Source: Microvirga sp. 17 mud 1-3 (GTDB lineage: Bacteria; Pseudomonadota; Alphaproteobacteria; Rhizobiales; Beijerinckiaceae). From it: a stretch of DNA of 64,000 bases. Location: assembly GCF_003151255.1 (NCBI RefSeq), contig NZ_CP029481.1, forward strand, positions 1,426,001 through 1,490,000, given 5' to 3'. Shown here piece by piece: positions 19,660 through 29,394 of the stretch. The notes under the pieces are model-generated. The model ran no database searches. It saw only the letters and a list, made by a program, of their open reading frames with translations, and had not been told where the DNA came from. The translations under genes were made by a program, and so were the position numbers. Numbering within the stretch: the first letter of the stretch is position 1; every line of letters begins with the position of its first letter.

Positions 19660-20667
19660 TCAGCCCTCAGGCGTTTCCAAACCCAGGATCGCCCGCACGA
19701 GAACGGCCGCGAGGGCGGGCGAAGCACTTCTCATCGTTCGCACGAGCGACGTTACGGCCGACAGGGAGCCGGACAGGGCAGGGTGGAGGCGAAGGATGAT
19801 CGCGATCGCATCCCGCTCGGCGAAGTCGAGCGCCTTGAGGGCGAGGGGCAGCAGGGCATGTCGGCCGGGCGCGAGAAGCCGCCATTCCGTTTGGGCCGGA
19901 TAGCCGAACGCGTAGGACAGGAGCGCTTCGAAATGCGCTACGTCCCCGGCCTGCGCTGCGGCCAGGAAGGCTGCCGTCTCGGATGCGGTCAGGCCCGTGC
20001 AGGGCGCAGCGGGATCGCCCGGCGCGAAGGTCGCGAGCCGCTCCCGGATCCGTGCACGACGCGCTTCGTCGGCTGCCAGATAGAGAGCCGCTTCGTCCAG
20101 GGGCGAAAGCGAGTCGCGCATCAGAAGATGAGCCGCCAGGGACGGACGCAGGCGTGCGCGGCGTATGAGCTCGCCCATGGCCGGACCTCTCGGAGCGATG
20201 CAGCGGTTCGCCGCCAGCGCATCCTCAACGGCGCTCTCGTGCATCACGAGGAGTTGATCGACCATGATGGGCGTGAGCGCGGAATGACGGGCGAGACGCA
20301 CGCGCCCCTCGGGTGTCCCAAGAAGCCGCGTCAGGAGCGAAGATGACACATGCGCCATGTGGGCGAGCACGATGTCGCGGACGTCCGGGGAGTGCCGCAA
20401 CAGACGATCGAGAATCGAGGCCGGCGTGTCTTCGCAGGGCGCCAGGATGCGGGCAATGGTCGCGAGCGTCGCGTCATCCGCACGTGACAGGAAACCGAGC
20501 GCAAGAGTCTCGAATGTCTCGATAATGTCGCGGTCGCGTGCTGGCGCTGCGACGAAGAGTTCCGCATTCGCGATCAGGAGCGCGGCGCGGGAATCCGTCG
20601 CGCCTGCCTCGACCCGTCCCAGACCCGACAGGTCCGGCCAATGCTCCTGTGGGGCGTGAGACGTCAT
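19660..20667 (-). CDS. DUF2336 domain-containing protein
   Basis: The 335-residue all-helical product resembles DUF2336 proteins, which have HEAT-like repeats and are widespread in alphaproteobacteria. Visible repeats include ALGFLSRADDATLATIARIL, SPDVRDIVLAHMAHVSSSL and SALTPIMVDQLLVMHESAVE. No catalytic residues or membrane segments are seen. The function is not known. It converges on DUF1491 with only five bases between the stops. Confidence 0.82.
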   Translation of the reverse strand: MTSHAPQEHWPDLSGLGRVEAGATDSRAALLIANAELFVAAPARDRDIIETFETLALGFLSRADDATLATIARILAPCEDTPASILDRLLRHSPDVRDIVLAHMAHVSSSLLTRLLGTPEGRVRLARHSALTPIMVDQLLVMHESAVEDALAANRCIAPRGPAMGELIRRARLRPSLAAHLLMRDSLSPLDEAALYLAADEARRARIRERLATFAPGDPAAPCTGLTASETAAFLAAAQAGDVAHFEALLSYAFGYPAQTEWRLLAPGRHALLPLALKALDFAERDAIAIILRLHPALSGSLSAVTSLVRTMRSASPALAAVLVRAILGLETPEG

Positions 20668-20916
20668 GAACGCAACTCTTTCGGCACGGCAACGCGATGA
20701 CCCTACGGAGGTACCTTTAGCGAAATGTTAAAGGATTTTGCCCGCGCGGGTACACGCCTTCCGGCTAACGGAACCGAATTCGCGGACCGCATGTTGATTC
20801 TGCGTCTGCCGAAGCTTTTGCACGCCACGCGCCTGCTGGAAACGGTCTGTTAACCATAGAGTTATTTTGTGAGGGCAGTGTCGAAGCGGACAGCCGAGCG
20901 AATGGGAGGAACCCTC

Positions 20917-21117
20917 ATGAATGACGTCTGGAACAGGTCACCGGGGACTATCGTCGTCTTTCCCGATGCAGCATCCCGCCCACAGCGTCCCGCACTGTCG
21001 ACGGATGAACCGCGCGGAGAGATCCTGCTCTTTACCGGCGTGCGCTACGAGAGGCCCACGTCCCGCCCCGATCCGTCCCGCCCCTTCGCATCTGGCAGCA
21101 CCCGCCGCCGCTCTTGA
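20917..21117 (+). CDS. Small conserved-looking protein, unknown
   Basis: The 66-residue product (MNDVWNRSPGTIVVFPDA...) contains GEILLFTGVRYER and a basic C-terminus. The ATG at 20917 has a strong GGGAGGA six bases upstream, better than the in-frame upstream start at 20869. Codon use matches neighbours. The function is unknown; a soluble regulator or adaptor is as likely as anything. Confidence 0.6.
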   Translation: MNDVWNRSPGTIVVFPDAASRPQRPALSTDEPRGEILLFTGVRYERPTSRPDPSRPFASGSTRRRS

Positions 21118-21168
21118 CGAGTCCCGTCGAGACGATGCCGGAATGTTGAGCGTTTCGGCGAAAAAGCG

Positions 21169-21699
21169 TTACCTGCGCAGATCGGGAACGTCCCGGCGCA
21201 TCAACAGGGCGTCGCTGCCGTAAGTTGCGAGCTTCGCGCGCAGGGCAGCCGTCATCGCGGTCCTGAAACCGCATTTCTCCCAAAACCCCTGCGAGCCGTT
21301 CACGGCTACTAGAGACAGGTTGTCGAAACCCGCTGCGGCTGCATGGTCGGCGAGGTGATCCACGATCGTCCCTGCAAGGCCCTTGCCGCGCCCCTCCGGC
21401 AGGAGGGCCACGTCATGCAGGTAGAAGGTCGTCGCGCCTTCCGGAATAGCGCCGAGCGGCGTGTCGAGGGGCGGCGGCTCGCCATAGCGCCAGGGATGGC
21501 TGAGGGCATATCCCACGAGGCGCGCTCCTGCCTCGGCCACGTGGCAGCCCTCCGGATAGAGAGCGAGGCGCTCGGCGAAGACGGGCATCTCCTCCGGATG
21601 ATTCACGTGGATGAAGTCCGCAATGGTCTTTACGGCCGCGAGGTCGCCGGCCGTCATGGGCCGCCATCGCACGGCAGGCCCGGTTTCGTCTCGGGACAT
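21169..21699 (-). CDS. GNAT family N-acetyltransferase
   Basis: The 176-residue protein is a GCN5-related acetyltransferase. The acetyl-CoA loop is LPEGRGKGLAGTIVDHLAD, preceded by TFYLHDVALL and followed by GFDNLSLVAVNGSQGFWEKC. The substrate is not deducible. Its ATG overlaps the stop of the preceding gene by four bases (ATGA), so it is the last gene of the 22861-21169 operon. Confidence 0.9.
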   Translation of the reverse strand: MSRDETGPAVRWRPMTAGDLAAVKTIADFIHVNHPEEMPVFAERLALYPEGCHVAEAGARLVGYALSHPWRYGEPPPLDTPLGAIPEGATTFYLHDVALLPEGRGKGLAGTIVDHLADHAAAAGFDNLSLVAVNGSQGFWEKCGFRTAMTAALRAKLATYGSDALLMRRDVPDLRR

Positions 21700-22274
21700 C
21701 AGCTCGCCTCGTCCTCATCCTCATCGACCGTGCAGGAAACCGCCTTGGCGGCCTCCTCGGCCTGCATGCGCTCGCTCGGATAGGGCGCAGCCACACGCAC
21801 GACGATGTAGCCCTGCTCCTGCGGCGCGACAATGCGCACGTCGCGGGTCGGCTCGTTCGGGTCCTCGGCGGCCCGGGCCTCGTCCAGTTGGCGCGGAGTC
21901 ATCACCACGAGTTCGAGCTCGCCCCGGATTGCCGCGCGGTCCGTGACGGCGAAGAACACGCCGCGTGTCTTGGTGTGAAACGAGAAGGACAGGAAGTCCT
22001 GGCCGGTCTTCGCGGTCACGCGCACCGGGCCGTCCGAAAGATCGAAGGCACAAGCCGCCACCGCAGTCGCGGGGTCGGGCAGGGGAAGCCAGGTCGCGCC
22101 GCCACCGGGCGGGCTGATGATCTGAGCCTGATCTTCCGCCAGGGTGTCCTGGAGGCGGCCGAAGGCGTCGTTCTCGGCGAAGGACGGTGCCATGAACACC
22201 GCCGCGATATGCACTCCGGCGGCCAGAACGAGCCCGCAGAGGGTCGCAAGAAGGATGCGCGTGAGATTGCTCAT
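21699..22274 (-). CDS. DUF1254-like periplasmic protein
   Basis: The 191-residue product has an N-terminal membrane segment (TRILLATLCGLVLAAGVHIA) and then a periplasmic domain with DAFGRLQDTLAE and DPATAVAACAFDLSDGPVRV, which resembles the short DUF1254 proteins paired with DUF1214. The ATG at 22274 overlaps the upstream stop by four bases and is preferred to a GTG three codons earlier. Function is unknown; an envelope role is suggested by position behind a penicillin-binding protein. Confidence 0.7.
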   Translation of the reverse strand: MSNLTRILLATLCGLVLAAGVHIAAVFMAPSFAENDAFGRLQDTLAEDQAQIISPPGGGATWLPLPDPATAVAACAFDLSDGPVRVTAKTGQDFLSFSFHTKTRGVFFAVTDRAAIRGELELVVMTPRQLDEARAAEDPNEPTRDVRIVAPQEQGYIVVRVAAPYPSERMQAEEAAKAVSCTVDEDEDEAS

Positions 22275-22861
22275 GCGCCGCACTCCAGCCGCTCGATTGT
22301 GGGCAGGTCTTCGGCGTTCATGCTCAGGCCCGCGGCACCCGGGATATCGTAGAGGCGCAGGACCACGCTGAAGGGACCGGACGGCGGAAGCTGAAGCCAG
22401 TTGCCGGCGCTGAGGGCTCGCGAGAGGCTGATCGTGAAACCGTTCTGCGCATCCCGCAGTATTTCGGGCGACGTGAAGCCGTTGCGTCCGAGTTCCGATG
22501 GGGCAAGCTTTCCGTCTGCATCATACACGGTCAGTGTCCACCAGCGTGCGGCGGGCGCGGACGAGCCGATGCGGTACGAGCAGGCGGAGTCCAGTTGGCG
22601 CCCGCTATTGTCGACCAGGGCCGTGAGGGCCAGGCCCTCGCCTGTCGCCAGGGGGATGTCGCCGCGCCGGGCCACGATGGCGCGCATATAAGGATCCGCC
22701 TCCGCGGAGCCCAGCTTCGGCCAGACATGCCAGGGTCCGAAGGACCGGGCCCCGAAGGGTGGGGCGCCCTTCAGCACCGCATAGGCCGAGCCAATGCCGA
22801 GCCCCAGCGCAAGCAGGAGGACATAGAGGATCAGGGCGGCGGTCGGAATGGGTCTCTTCAC
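22271..22861 (-). CDS. DUF1214 domain-containing protein
   Basis: The 196-residue product starts (GTG at 22861, MKRPIPTA) with a membrane anchor, LILYVLLLALGLGIGSAYAV, followed by a DUF1214-type beta domain (ADPYMRAIVARRGDIPL, CSYRIGSSAPAARWWTLTVY, FTISLSRALSAGNWLQLPPS). The frame stays open upstream for 400 bases, but that part overlaps the PBP coding sequence and has no domain. It forms an operon with the two following genes through ATGA overlaps. Function is unknown. Confidence 0.78.
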   Translation of the reverse strand: MKRPIPTAALILYVLLLALGLGIGSAYAVLKGAPPFGARSFGPWHVWPKLGSAEADPYMRAIVARRGDIPLATGEGLALTALVDNSGRQLDSACSYRIGSSAPAARWWTLTVYDADGKLAPSELGRNGFTSPEILRDAQNGFTISLSRALSAGNWLQLPPSGPFSVVLRLYDIPGAAGLSMNAEDLPTIERLECGA

Positions 22862-23063
22862 GGGCGGCAGCGGCTCTGGAGGATGGGCATGAACAAAGGG
22901 CTTGAGGGAGCCTTCGGGGTGGACCTGGGAACGTGTCTCGTCAAGGCGGCATGGTGTTCGATCTAGAGCACGCCGGGCCAAAGGGGAGGGAAGCTGGCGA
23001 GTCCAGGGAGCGTATCTTAGCCGGGTCGCATGGCTCCGCCAGGCCACGCGTACGCATGGCCCG

Positions 23064-25283
23064 TCACGGCATGGCGAAGCGCCGCGAGGCCCGCACCACC
23101 TCTTCCTGCGTGCCTGACGTGCGCATCGGGTCCTCCGCCTTCGTTGCGGCCGCCGGGCGGGCTGCCGACTGGAAGAGTGTGCTGATGGTGCCGAGAACCT
23201 CGTAGGAGCGGCGCGACAGGGTGCCGGCCAGATAGGCCTGCTGCATGGCGGAGGCCTCATCCTGAGCATTGCGGTTGGCCGCGACCTTGGCGTTGCCGCC
23301 CGTTTCGAGGCCCGGAAGCGGGCGGATTTCGAGGTTCTGGTGGCCGAAGGCCATCACTTGCTGCCACGTCATGGCCGGCAGGGTGCCGCCGGTCATGTTG
23401 TTCATGGGGCTGTGGTCGTCATTGCCGTACCACACGGCGGCCACGAGATTGCCCGTGAAGCCGACGAACCAGGCGTCGCGATAGCCGTTCGTGGTGCCGG
23501 TCTTGCCGGCTGCGCGGATGCCATCGAGCTGAGCGCGCTTGCCGGTGCCTTCGTCGACCACCTTGTTGAGCATGAAGTTCATGGCGTTGACCACCCGCGG
23601 CTCCAGCACCTGGGGCTGGGGCGTATCCGTGGCATGGCGGTAGATCACGTCACCCTGTGAGTTGTGCACCTCCCAGGCGGCGTAGGGCGGTGCCTTGCGG
23701 CCCCCATTGGCGAAGACCGCATAGGACGAGGCCATGTCGATGACCGTCACCTCAGCCGCCCCGATGGGCAGGGAGCTCGAATCCGTCAGCGGATGGGTCA
23801 GGCCCATCTTGCCCGCCATCTCGATGATCTTGGCGCGCCCGGCCTTGGCGTTGCCTTTGCCGATCTGGAGGGACATCCAGACCGGAATCGAGTTGATGGA
23901 CCGGGCCAGGGCTGAGACCATGGGCATGCTGCCCGAGAAGGAGCGTCCATAGTTCTGCGGGCACCAGTTGCCGAGGCAGATCGGCTTGTCGACCACCGTG
24001 GACGAGGGGGTCAGCTTCGGGTCGGCGGTCAGCGCCGTGGCATAGACGAAGGGCTTGAAGGACGAGCCCGGCTGACGCAGGGCATCGGTAGCGCGGTTGA
24101 ACTGGCTCTGGCCATAATCTCGCCCGCCGACGATGGCGCGCACCGCACCGTCCACGTCCATCACCACGAGGGCGCCCTGGCCGGCCCGGTATTCGCGGCC
24201 GTGCTGGCGGAGCATGTTCTCCAGGGTCTCCTCCGCCTGGGCCTGGAGGGCCGTGTCCAGGGGCGTCTTGATCGTGAGGACGCGGTCATTGCCGAATTTC
24301 TTTTCAGCCGCGAGCTGCTTCACCTGCTCGAAGGCCCAGTCCAGATAGAAATCGGGGGTCGTCTCGCGGCTGCGGTTTACCGGGGTCGCCGGGTTGCGCA
24401 GGGCGGTCTGGATCTGTCCTTCGGTCAGGAACCCGGCCTCCACCATGTTCCGCAATACATCGTTGGCGCGGGCGCGGGCGGCCGGCAGATTGATGTGCGG
24501 GGCATATTTCGTCGGCGCCTTGAAGAGGCCCGCCAGCATGGCGGCCTCCGCCAGGGTCACGTCCTTGGCAGATTTGCCGAAATAGTAGTCCGCCGCAGCC
24601 ACCACACCGTGTGCGCCGCCGCCCATATAGGCCCGGTCGAGATAGAGCTTGAGGATCTGGTTCTTGGTCAGGTGGTGCTCGAGCCAGACGGCCAGAAAGG
24701 CTTCCTTGATCTTGCGCTCGAGGGAGCGCTCGTTGGTGAGGAAGAGGTTCTTGGCGAGCTGCTGAGTGATGGAGGAGCCGCCCTGGACCACGCCACCGCC
24801 CTGAGCATTGACCACGAGGGCCCGGAAGGTGCCGATCGGGTCGATGCCCCAATGATCGTAGAAACGCCGGTCCTCGGTCGCGAGCGCGGCCTTGACGAGG
24901 TAGTCCGGGAAATCCTCAAGCTTGTAGGAATCGTCGAGCCGGATGCCCCGGCGGCCGACCTCCTGGCCGTAGCGGTCCAGGAAAGTCACGGCGAGGTCCT
25001 GGGTCTTGAGCCAGTCTTCCTCGGTCTCGCGGAAGGCCGGCAGCGCCAGCGCCAGCATGACGACGCCGCCCGCAAGGCCCAGGGTGGTCGCCTCGCTCGT
25101 CAGGTCGAGGAGGGCACGGGGTGCGCCACGAAACCGCAGGCACTTTGCGAAATCCGAATAAGCCTCCCAGCCTCGTGCGAGCTTCTGCCCGCTCTGGTAC
25201 AGGGATGTGTTGAGCCAGGCATCGAAAGCCAGGGCCGCGCGCTTAATCTTCGTTTTGAACGGCGTACGGGGCTGCGGGCGCAC
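23064..25283 (-). CDS. Bifunctional penicillin-binding protein, PBP1A-like
   Basis: The enzyme polymerises glycan strands and cross-links them. The 739-residue sequence has a cytoplasmic tail, a membrane anchor (LGLAGGVVMLALALPAF), a GT51 transglycosylase domain with EDRRFYDHWGIDPIGTFRAL and the GGSSITQQLAKNLFL motif, and a transpeptidase domain with the nucleophile in PGSSFKPFVYA, the SIN motif in ARSINSIPVW, and KTGTTNGYRDAWF. A GTG start at 25283 follows AAGGACC. It precedes the DUF1214/DUF1254 gene pair on the same strand after a 200-base spacer. Confidence 0.93.
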   Translation of the reverse strand: MRPQPRTPFKTKIKRAALAFDAWLNTSLYQSGQKLARGWEAYSDFAKCLRFRGAPRALLDLTSEATTLGLAGGVVMLALALPAFRETEEDWLKTQDLAVTFLDRYGQEVGRRGIRLDDSYKLEDFPDYLVKAALATEDRRFYDHWGIDPIGTFRALVVNAQGGGVVQGGSSITQQLAKNLFLTNERSLERKIKEAFLAVWLEHHLTKNQILKLYLDRAYMGGGAHGVVAAADYYFGKSAKDVTLAEAAMLAGLFKAPTKYAPHINLPAARARANDVLRNMVEAGFLTEGQIQTALRNPATPVNRSRETTPDFYLDWAFEQVKQLAAEKKFGNDRVLTIKTPLDTALQAQAEETLENMLRQHGREYRAGQGALVVMDVDGAVRAIVGGRDYGQSQFNRATDALRQPGSSFKPFVYATALTADPKLTPSSTVVDKPICLGNWCPQNYGRSFSGSMPMVSALARSINSIPVWMSLQIGKGNAKAGRAKIIEMAGKMGLTHPLTDSSSLPIGAAEVTVIDMASSYAVFANGGRKAPPYAAWEVHNSQGDVIYRHATDTPQPQVLEPRVVNAMNFMLNKVVDEGTGKRAQLDGIRAAGKTGTTNGYRDAWFVGFTGNLVAAVWYGNDDHSPMNNMTGGTLPAMTWQQVMAFGHQNLEIRPLPGLETGGNAKVAANRNAQDEASAMQQAYLAGTLSRRSYEVLGTISTLFQSAARPAAATKAEDPMRTSGTQEEVVRASRRFAMP

Positions 25284-25493
25284 GGGGAGGTCCTTCGGGC
25301 AGGTCGGATGACCTGGGGGCTTGCGGTGATCCTTAACCCTCCGTCCGGCGGGACACCGTCGCGGAGGCTTCTATTAACAACTCACGAAAAGGCTTGACGG
25401 TTCATATGGTTTCGTACCCTTGCCCATAAGGCCGAAATTCCGCCATTCCCCGCTTCCCTCAAAGTGCCGTAAAGAAAGGGTTGAGACCTCTTT

Positions 25494-25997
25494 ATGGATA
25501 CCACAGCTGTCGTAACGTTAAAGCCTGAAGATTTGCCCTTCTGGAAAGTAAAGTCCTTGGAGGCGATGTCCGCCGACGAGTGGGAGAGCCTGTGCGACGG
25601 TTGCGGCCGCTGCTGCCTGGTGAAGCTCGAGGACGAGGATACCGGGGAGGTGCTCTACACGGATGTGGGCTGCACCCTGCTCGACGACCAGACCTGCCGC
25701 TGTCGCGACTATCCCAACCGGCAGGCCAAGGTTCCGGACTGCGTCCGGCTGACCCCGGAGGCGGTGCGTGGCCTGTCCTGGCTCCCGGCCACCTGCGCCT
25801 ACCGGCTCCTGGCCGAGGGGCAGGATCTGTACTGGTGGCATCCCCTTGTGTCGGGCGATCCCGAAAGCGTGCATGCGGCCGGAATTTCGGTGCGGGACCG
25901 GGTGGCTGGGCCCGAGGAGGATTTCACCGTTCGGGAACTTCTGGAGCGCCTCGTCGACTGGCCGGCGGAGGATGCGGACGAGGACCCGCGCCCTTAA
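25494..25997 (+). CDS. YcgN family cysteine cluster protein (UPF0260)
   Basis: The 167-residue cytoplasmic protein matches the UPF0260/YcgN family. The cysteine cluster CDGCGRCC is followed by further spaced cysteines ([26 protein letters not shown]), the pattern of an iron- or zinc-binding CxxCxxCC protein, and by the family motif [16 protein letters not shown]. The molecular function is not known. The ATG at 25494 gives the usual length. Confidence 0.92.
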   Translation: MDTTAVVTLKPEDLPFWKVKSLEAMSADEWESLCDGCGRCCLVKLEDEDTGEVLYTDVGCTLLDDQTCRCRDYPNRQAKVPDCVRLTPEAVRGLSWLPATCAYRLLAEGQDLYWWHPLVSGDPESVHAAGISVRDRVAGPEEDFTVRELLERLVDWPAEDADEDPRP

Positions 25998-26005
25998 GGC
26001 CCTTC

Positions 26006-26647
26006 TCAGGATTTGGCGCCGCGCGCCTCCACCAGCTCCGCCATGGCCTCCGATCGCTCATCGGCCAGGCCGCGCAGGCCCGCGCTCACGCCCTGGCGGT
26101 CGGCTTCAGGGCGGTTCTGGCTGACCTTCCACTTCGCCTCGATGCGAGTGATCTCGATGGCGATGCCGACGATTCCCTTGAGCTGGGCCGTGACGAAAGG
26201 CTCGGGCGCATCGGTCACGGCCCAGGGAGTAGGGAACGGGGCCTCGTGCCGGGTCGTGAGGGCCGTGACCTGGTCGAGGATCCAGGCGGGATCCTCGAAT
26301 ACGCTGATCCGCCCATAAGCCTGGACCATCGCGTAGTTCCAGGTCGGCACGACCTTGCCGGTCTCGCGCTTCGTTTCGTACCAGGACGGGGTCACATAGG
26401 CGTCCGGCCCCTGGAAGATTACCAGAGCCTCCGCACCGGGCTCCACGTCCTGCCATTGGGGATTGGCCCGCGCCAGATGCGCCTTGAGTGTGCCCTGCGG
26501 GGACGCTGCCTCGTCGAGCAGGAACGGCGCAGGATTGGCAACAAGTCCCGATCGTCCCGCCGTCACCAGCAGGCCGAACGGATGGGAGCGGATGAACGCG
26601 TGCTGGACCTCCAGGCGGTCCTCGCGGAAATGCGGCGGCTGGTACAT
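26006..26647 (-). CDS. FMN-binding negative transcriptional regulator, PaiB family
   Basis: The 213-residue product begins MYQPPHFREDRLEVQHAFIR and contains GLLVTAGRSGLVANPAPFLL, EALVIFQGPDAYVTPSWYE and KVVPTWNYAMVQAYG, all typical of the PaiB family with its FMN-binding split-barrel fold. PaiB represses sporulation and degradative enzyme genes in Bacillus; in proteobacteria its role is unclear and it may be an enzyme. The start at 26647 is set by family alignment; an open extension upstream is ignored. Confidence 0.9.
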   Translation of the reverse strand: MYQPPHFREDRLEVQHAFIRSHPFGLLVTAGRSGLVANPAPFLLDEAASPQGTLKAHLARANPQWQDVEPGAEALVIFQGPDAYVTPSWYETKRETGKVVPTWNYAMVQAYGRISVFEDPAWILDQVTALTTRHEAPFPTPWAVTDAPEPFVTAQLKGIVGIAIEITRIEAKWKVSQNRPEADRQGVSAGLRGLADERSEAMAELVEARGAKS

Positions 26648-26761
26648 GGCGGGCCCATCCTCGTCTCGTCCGATGTCATAGGCGCAACGATGGGCCGCCG
26701 ACCAATCAATTTTCGCGCCGGCAGACATCACGGGGGACGATGGGCAGGGCCCAGGCGGGCT

Positions 26762-28324
26762 TCAGCCCCTCGCTCTCAGAACACGCAGCTTGTCGGCAAG
26801 CTCCGTCCAGCGATAGGGCTTGCTGATGAAGGAGGCCCCTTCGGGCAGCCCTTGGGTGGGAAGCGTGGAAACCGGGTAGCCGGACGCGAGCAGGATTTTG
26901 ACCTTCGGGCGCAGGCGCTGGGTCTCCTTGGCGAGTTCGAGCCCGCTCATGCCCCGCGGCATCACCACGTCCGAGAACAGGACGTCGATATGCCGGTCGC
27001 TCTGCAGCACCTCGAGGGCCGCGAGAGCGTCCACGGCAGTCAGGACTTCGTAGCCGAGACTATCGAAGATCTCACTGGCAATCTCGAGCACTTCCGGCTC
27101 GTCCTCGACGATCAGGACGGTGCCCGCGCTCTGCCTGATTTCACGATCGTCCACGGCATCCTCTCGAGAATCGCTCTCCCCCTCCTGTGCCGGAAGCAGC
27201 ATGATGATGGTGGTGCCCTTTCCGGGCGTGCTGTCGATCTCGATGTGACCCTCCGACTGGGTCACGAAGCCATAGACCTGGCTCAAGCCCAGGCCGGTGC
27301 CCTTGCCCACTTCCTTGGTGGTGAAGAACGGCTCGAAGGCGCGGCTTGCCGCCTCCGGCGACATGCCTGTGCCCTGGTCGATGACCGCGATGCGGACGTA
27401 GGCGCCGGGCTTCAGGTACTTGGCCTCCCTGTCGCCTTCACGAATTACGACGTTCCGCGTCTCGATCATCAGGGTACCGCCACCGGGCATGGCGTCCCGG
27501 GCGTTGATGACGAGGTTGAGAAGGGCGGTCTCGAATTGCGGCCCGTCGATGTTCGAGGACTTGAGATGCGGGTCCAGAGAGACCGAAAAATCGATGGTCT
27601 CACCGCAGGCCCGGTGCAGCACGGGCTCGAAGCCCCGGATCAGGCCGTTCGGATTGTTCAGCTCGGGCTGGAGGGGCTGCCGGCGCGAGAAGGCCAGCAA
27701 TTGCTGCGTCAGCTTCGCGCCCCGGTCGGCCGCGCGCTGGGCGCTCTCGATCAGGCGCATGTCGCGCGGTTCCCGGGCCGTGCGGGTGAGCAGATCGAGA
27801 TTGTTGACGATGATCGTCAGAAGATTGTTGAAATCGTGCGCGATCCCGCCCGTGAGCTGGCCGACGGCCTCCATCTTCTGGGACTGGAACAGGGCGGCCT
27901 GCGCCTGGGCGAGCGCGTCCTGCGCCTGTTTTCGCTCCGAGACGTCCCGCGTGATCTTGGCGAAGCCGAGCAGGGTCCCGTCCGCGCCCCGGATGGCGTC
28001 GATGACGACGTGGGCCCAGAAGCGCGTGCCGTCCTTGCGAACACGCCACCCTTCGCCTTCGAATTTCCCCTGGTCGGCAGCGGTCTTGAGGGCACGGAAC
28101 GGCAGGCCGGTGGCGCGATCCTCGTCCGTGTAGAAGCGGGAGAAGTGCTCGCCGATGATCTCGTCCTCGGTGTAGCCCTTGAAGCGTTGCGCTCCCGTAT
28201 TCCAGCTCACGATGGTGCCTGACGAGTCGAGCATATAGATGGCGTAGTCGGTGATCGACGCCAGAAGAAGATGCAGCTGCCCTTCGTCGCGCGCTGCCAT
28301 GCGTACTCTCGTTACTGAATCCAT
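26762..28324 (-). CDS. PAS hybrid sensor histidine kinase/response regulator
   Basis: The product of about 520 residues is soluble. It has one PAS domain (ASITDYAIYMLDSSGTIVSW to ITRDVSERKQAQ), a HisKA-type phospho-acceptor (LTGGIAHDFNNLLTIIVNNL), a HATPase domain with N box NLVINARDAMPGGGTL and the G boxes DQGTGMSP and GKGTGLGLSQVYG, then a C-terminal receiver domain (VLIVEDEPEVLEIA, phospho-Asp in LFSDVVMPRG, Lys in FISKPYRW). The PAS sequence with WNTGAQRFKGYTEDEIIG is of the type often linked to light or redox sensing, but no cofactor cysteine is obvious. The start is uncertain (28324 or 28300). Confidence 0.9.
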   Translation of the reverse strand: MDSVTRVRMAARDEGQLHLLLASITDYAIYMLDSSGTIVSWNTGAQRFKGYTEDEIIGEHFSRFYTDEDRATGLPFRALKTAADQGKFEGEGWRVRKDGTRFWAHVVIDAIRGADGTLLGFAKITRDVSERKQAQDALAQAQAALFQSQKMEAVGQLTGGIAHDFNNLLTIIVNNLDLLTRTAREPRDMRLIESAQRAADRGAKLTQQLLAFSRRQPLQPELNNPNGLIRGFEPVLHRACGETIDFSVSLDPHLKSSNIDGPQFETALLNLVINARDAMPGGGTLMIETRNVVIREGDREAKYLKPGAYVRIAVIDQGTGMSPEAASRAFEPFFTTKEVGKGTGLGLSQVYGFVTQSEGHIEIDSTPGKGTTIIMLLPAQEGESDSREDAVDDREIRQSAGTVLIVEDEPEVLEIASEIFDSLGYEVLTAVDALAALEVLQSDRHIDVLFSDVVMPRGMSGLELAKETQRLRPKVKILLASGYPVSTLPTQGLPEGASFISKPYRWTELADKLRVLRARG

Positions 28325-28429
28325 TAAGATCGCCCGATCACGCTGGTATACCGTCTGTCTGGTTATGCCGGGTCCGGTTGTCCGGTAACGCAACCGGGGA
28401 CCGAGCGTTCCTAGGGCTGCCGAACCCGG

Positions 28430-29308
28430 TCAGGCCCTCTGTTCGATTTCACCCGGGAAAGGAAAGCCTATCCATTCAGGCTTGTCCAGAACGACCGCGA
28501 TTCCTCCCGCCCGGATCGTCTCGCCCGCCGCGAGGGCATCGGCGGCCCTGTCGAGGCGGATCATCAGGAGACCACGCCCTCGGGCGCCCGTCCCGGTCTT
28601 GCCGAGAATCTTGTCTCCGGCCGTCACCTCGACGCCGGCCTCGGCCGCAAAGCCTCCCTCGTAGGTCGCCGGCACGATCCGGGTCCGGGCCGTGCCCCGA
28701 TGCTGCATGCGCGAGACGACCTCCTGGCCCACGTAGCAGCCCTTGTCGAAATCGACACCGTGGAGCTGGTCCATCAGCGCCTCGTGCGGAAATGCATCGC
28801 CGAACAGGAAATCCCGCCCGCCTTCCGGAATGCCGAGGGCAATGCGGCGGGCGTGGTAATCCTCTGCCGAGGCCGTGGTGAATTCGGCCGCATCCTCGGC
28901 CGCCACGATGGCGCGCCAGCCCAGGGCCGCAAGGCGCGGATCTTCCGTGACGAGGCCCGCTTCGTCGGCCGGAGGCGGGGCATCCCACCCGGCCACGACG
29001 GCCAGCATGTCCGACTTGTCCTCGACTGCGACCTTGGCGCGGAGCTTGTAGAAGCCGAGCCGCTTGGCGAGATCGGGCGCGAAGACCTTCATGACGTCGA
29101 GAAAGTACCCGCCGCCGATCTCCGGTGGAGCCTCGAAGACCATGAAGTCGAACAGGATCTTGCCCTGGGGCGTCAGCAAAGCCCCCAGCCGCGCCCGCTG
29201 TGATGTAATTTTGTCCATGTCACAGGTGACAAGGCCGTCGAGGAAGGTCTTGGCATCCTCTCCCGAGACCTTGACGACACCCCTGTCGGTGAGATGCGCT
29301 GACGGCAT
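28430..29308 (-). CDS. ygfZ: YgfZ/GcvT folate-binding protein
   Basis: YgfZ is a tetrahydrofolate-binding protein that helps maintain certain Fe-S enzymes. The 292-residue sequence carries the family signature KGCYVGQEVVSRMQHRGTAR and the N-terminal GcvT fold (VKVSGEDAKTFLDGLVTCDM). The ATG at 29308 follows CGGAG; two upstream in-frame ATGs are less well placed. It is divergent from the dihydroorotase-like gene. Confidence 0.93.
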   Translation of the reverse strand: MPSAHLTDRGVVKVSGEDAKTFLDGLVTCDMDKITSQRARLGALLTPQGKILFDFMVFEAPPEIGGGYFLDVMKVFAPDLAKRLGFYKLRAKVAVEDKSDMLAVVAGWDAPPPADEAGLVTEDPRLAALGWRAIVAAEDAAEFTTASAEDYHARRIALGIPEGGRDFLFGDAFPHEALMDQLHGVDFDKGCYVGQEVVSRMQHRGTARTRIVPATYEGGFAAEAGVEVTAGDKILGKTGTGARGRGLLMIRLDRAADALAAGETIRAGGIAVVLDKPEWIGFPFPGEIEQRA

Positions 29309-29394
29309 ATGCGGCTCCGGCGATCTGTCTTGTTGCTCTTGTTCGAAGCGTGACATATGCCCGGACGGCACCAGCCTTCAAGGGACGAGACCTC

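Noticed and set aside
25580..28222. 880-codon plus-strand frame across ycgN, paiB and the kinase
   Set aside because: It overlaps three well-supported genes, and its sequence has the Arg/Gly-rich look of a shadow frame.
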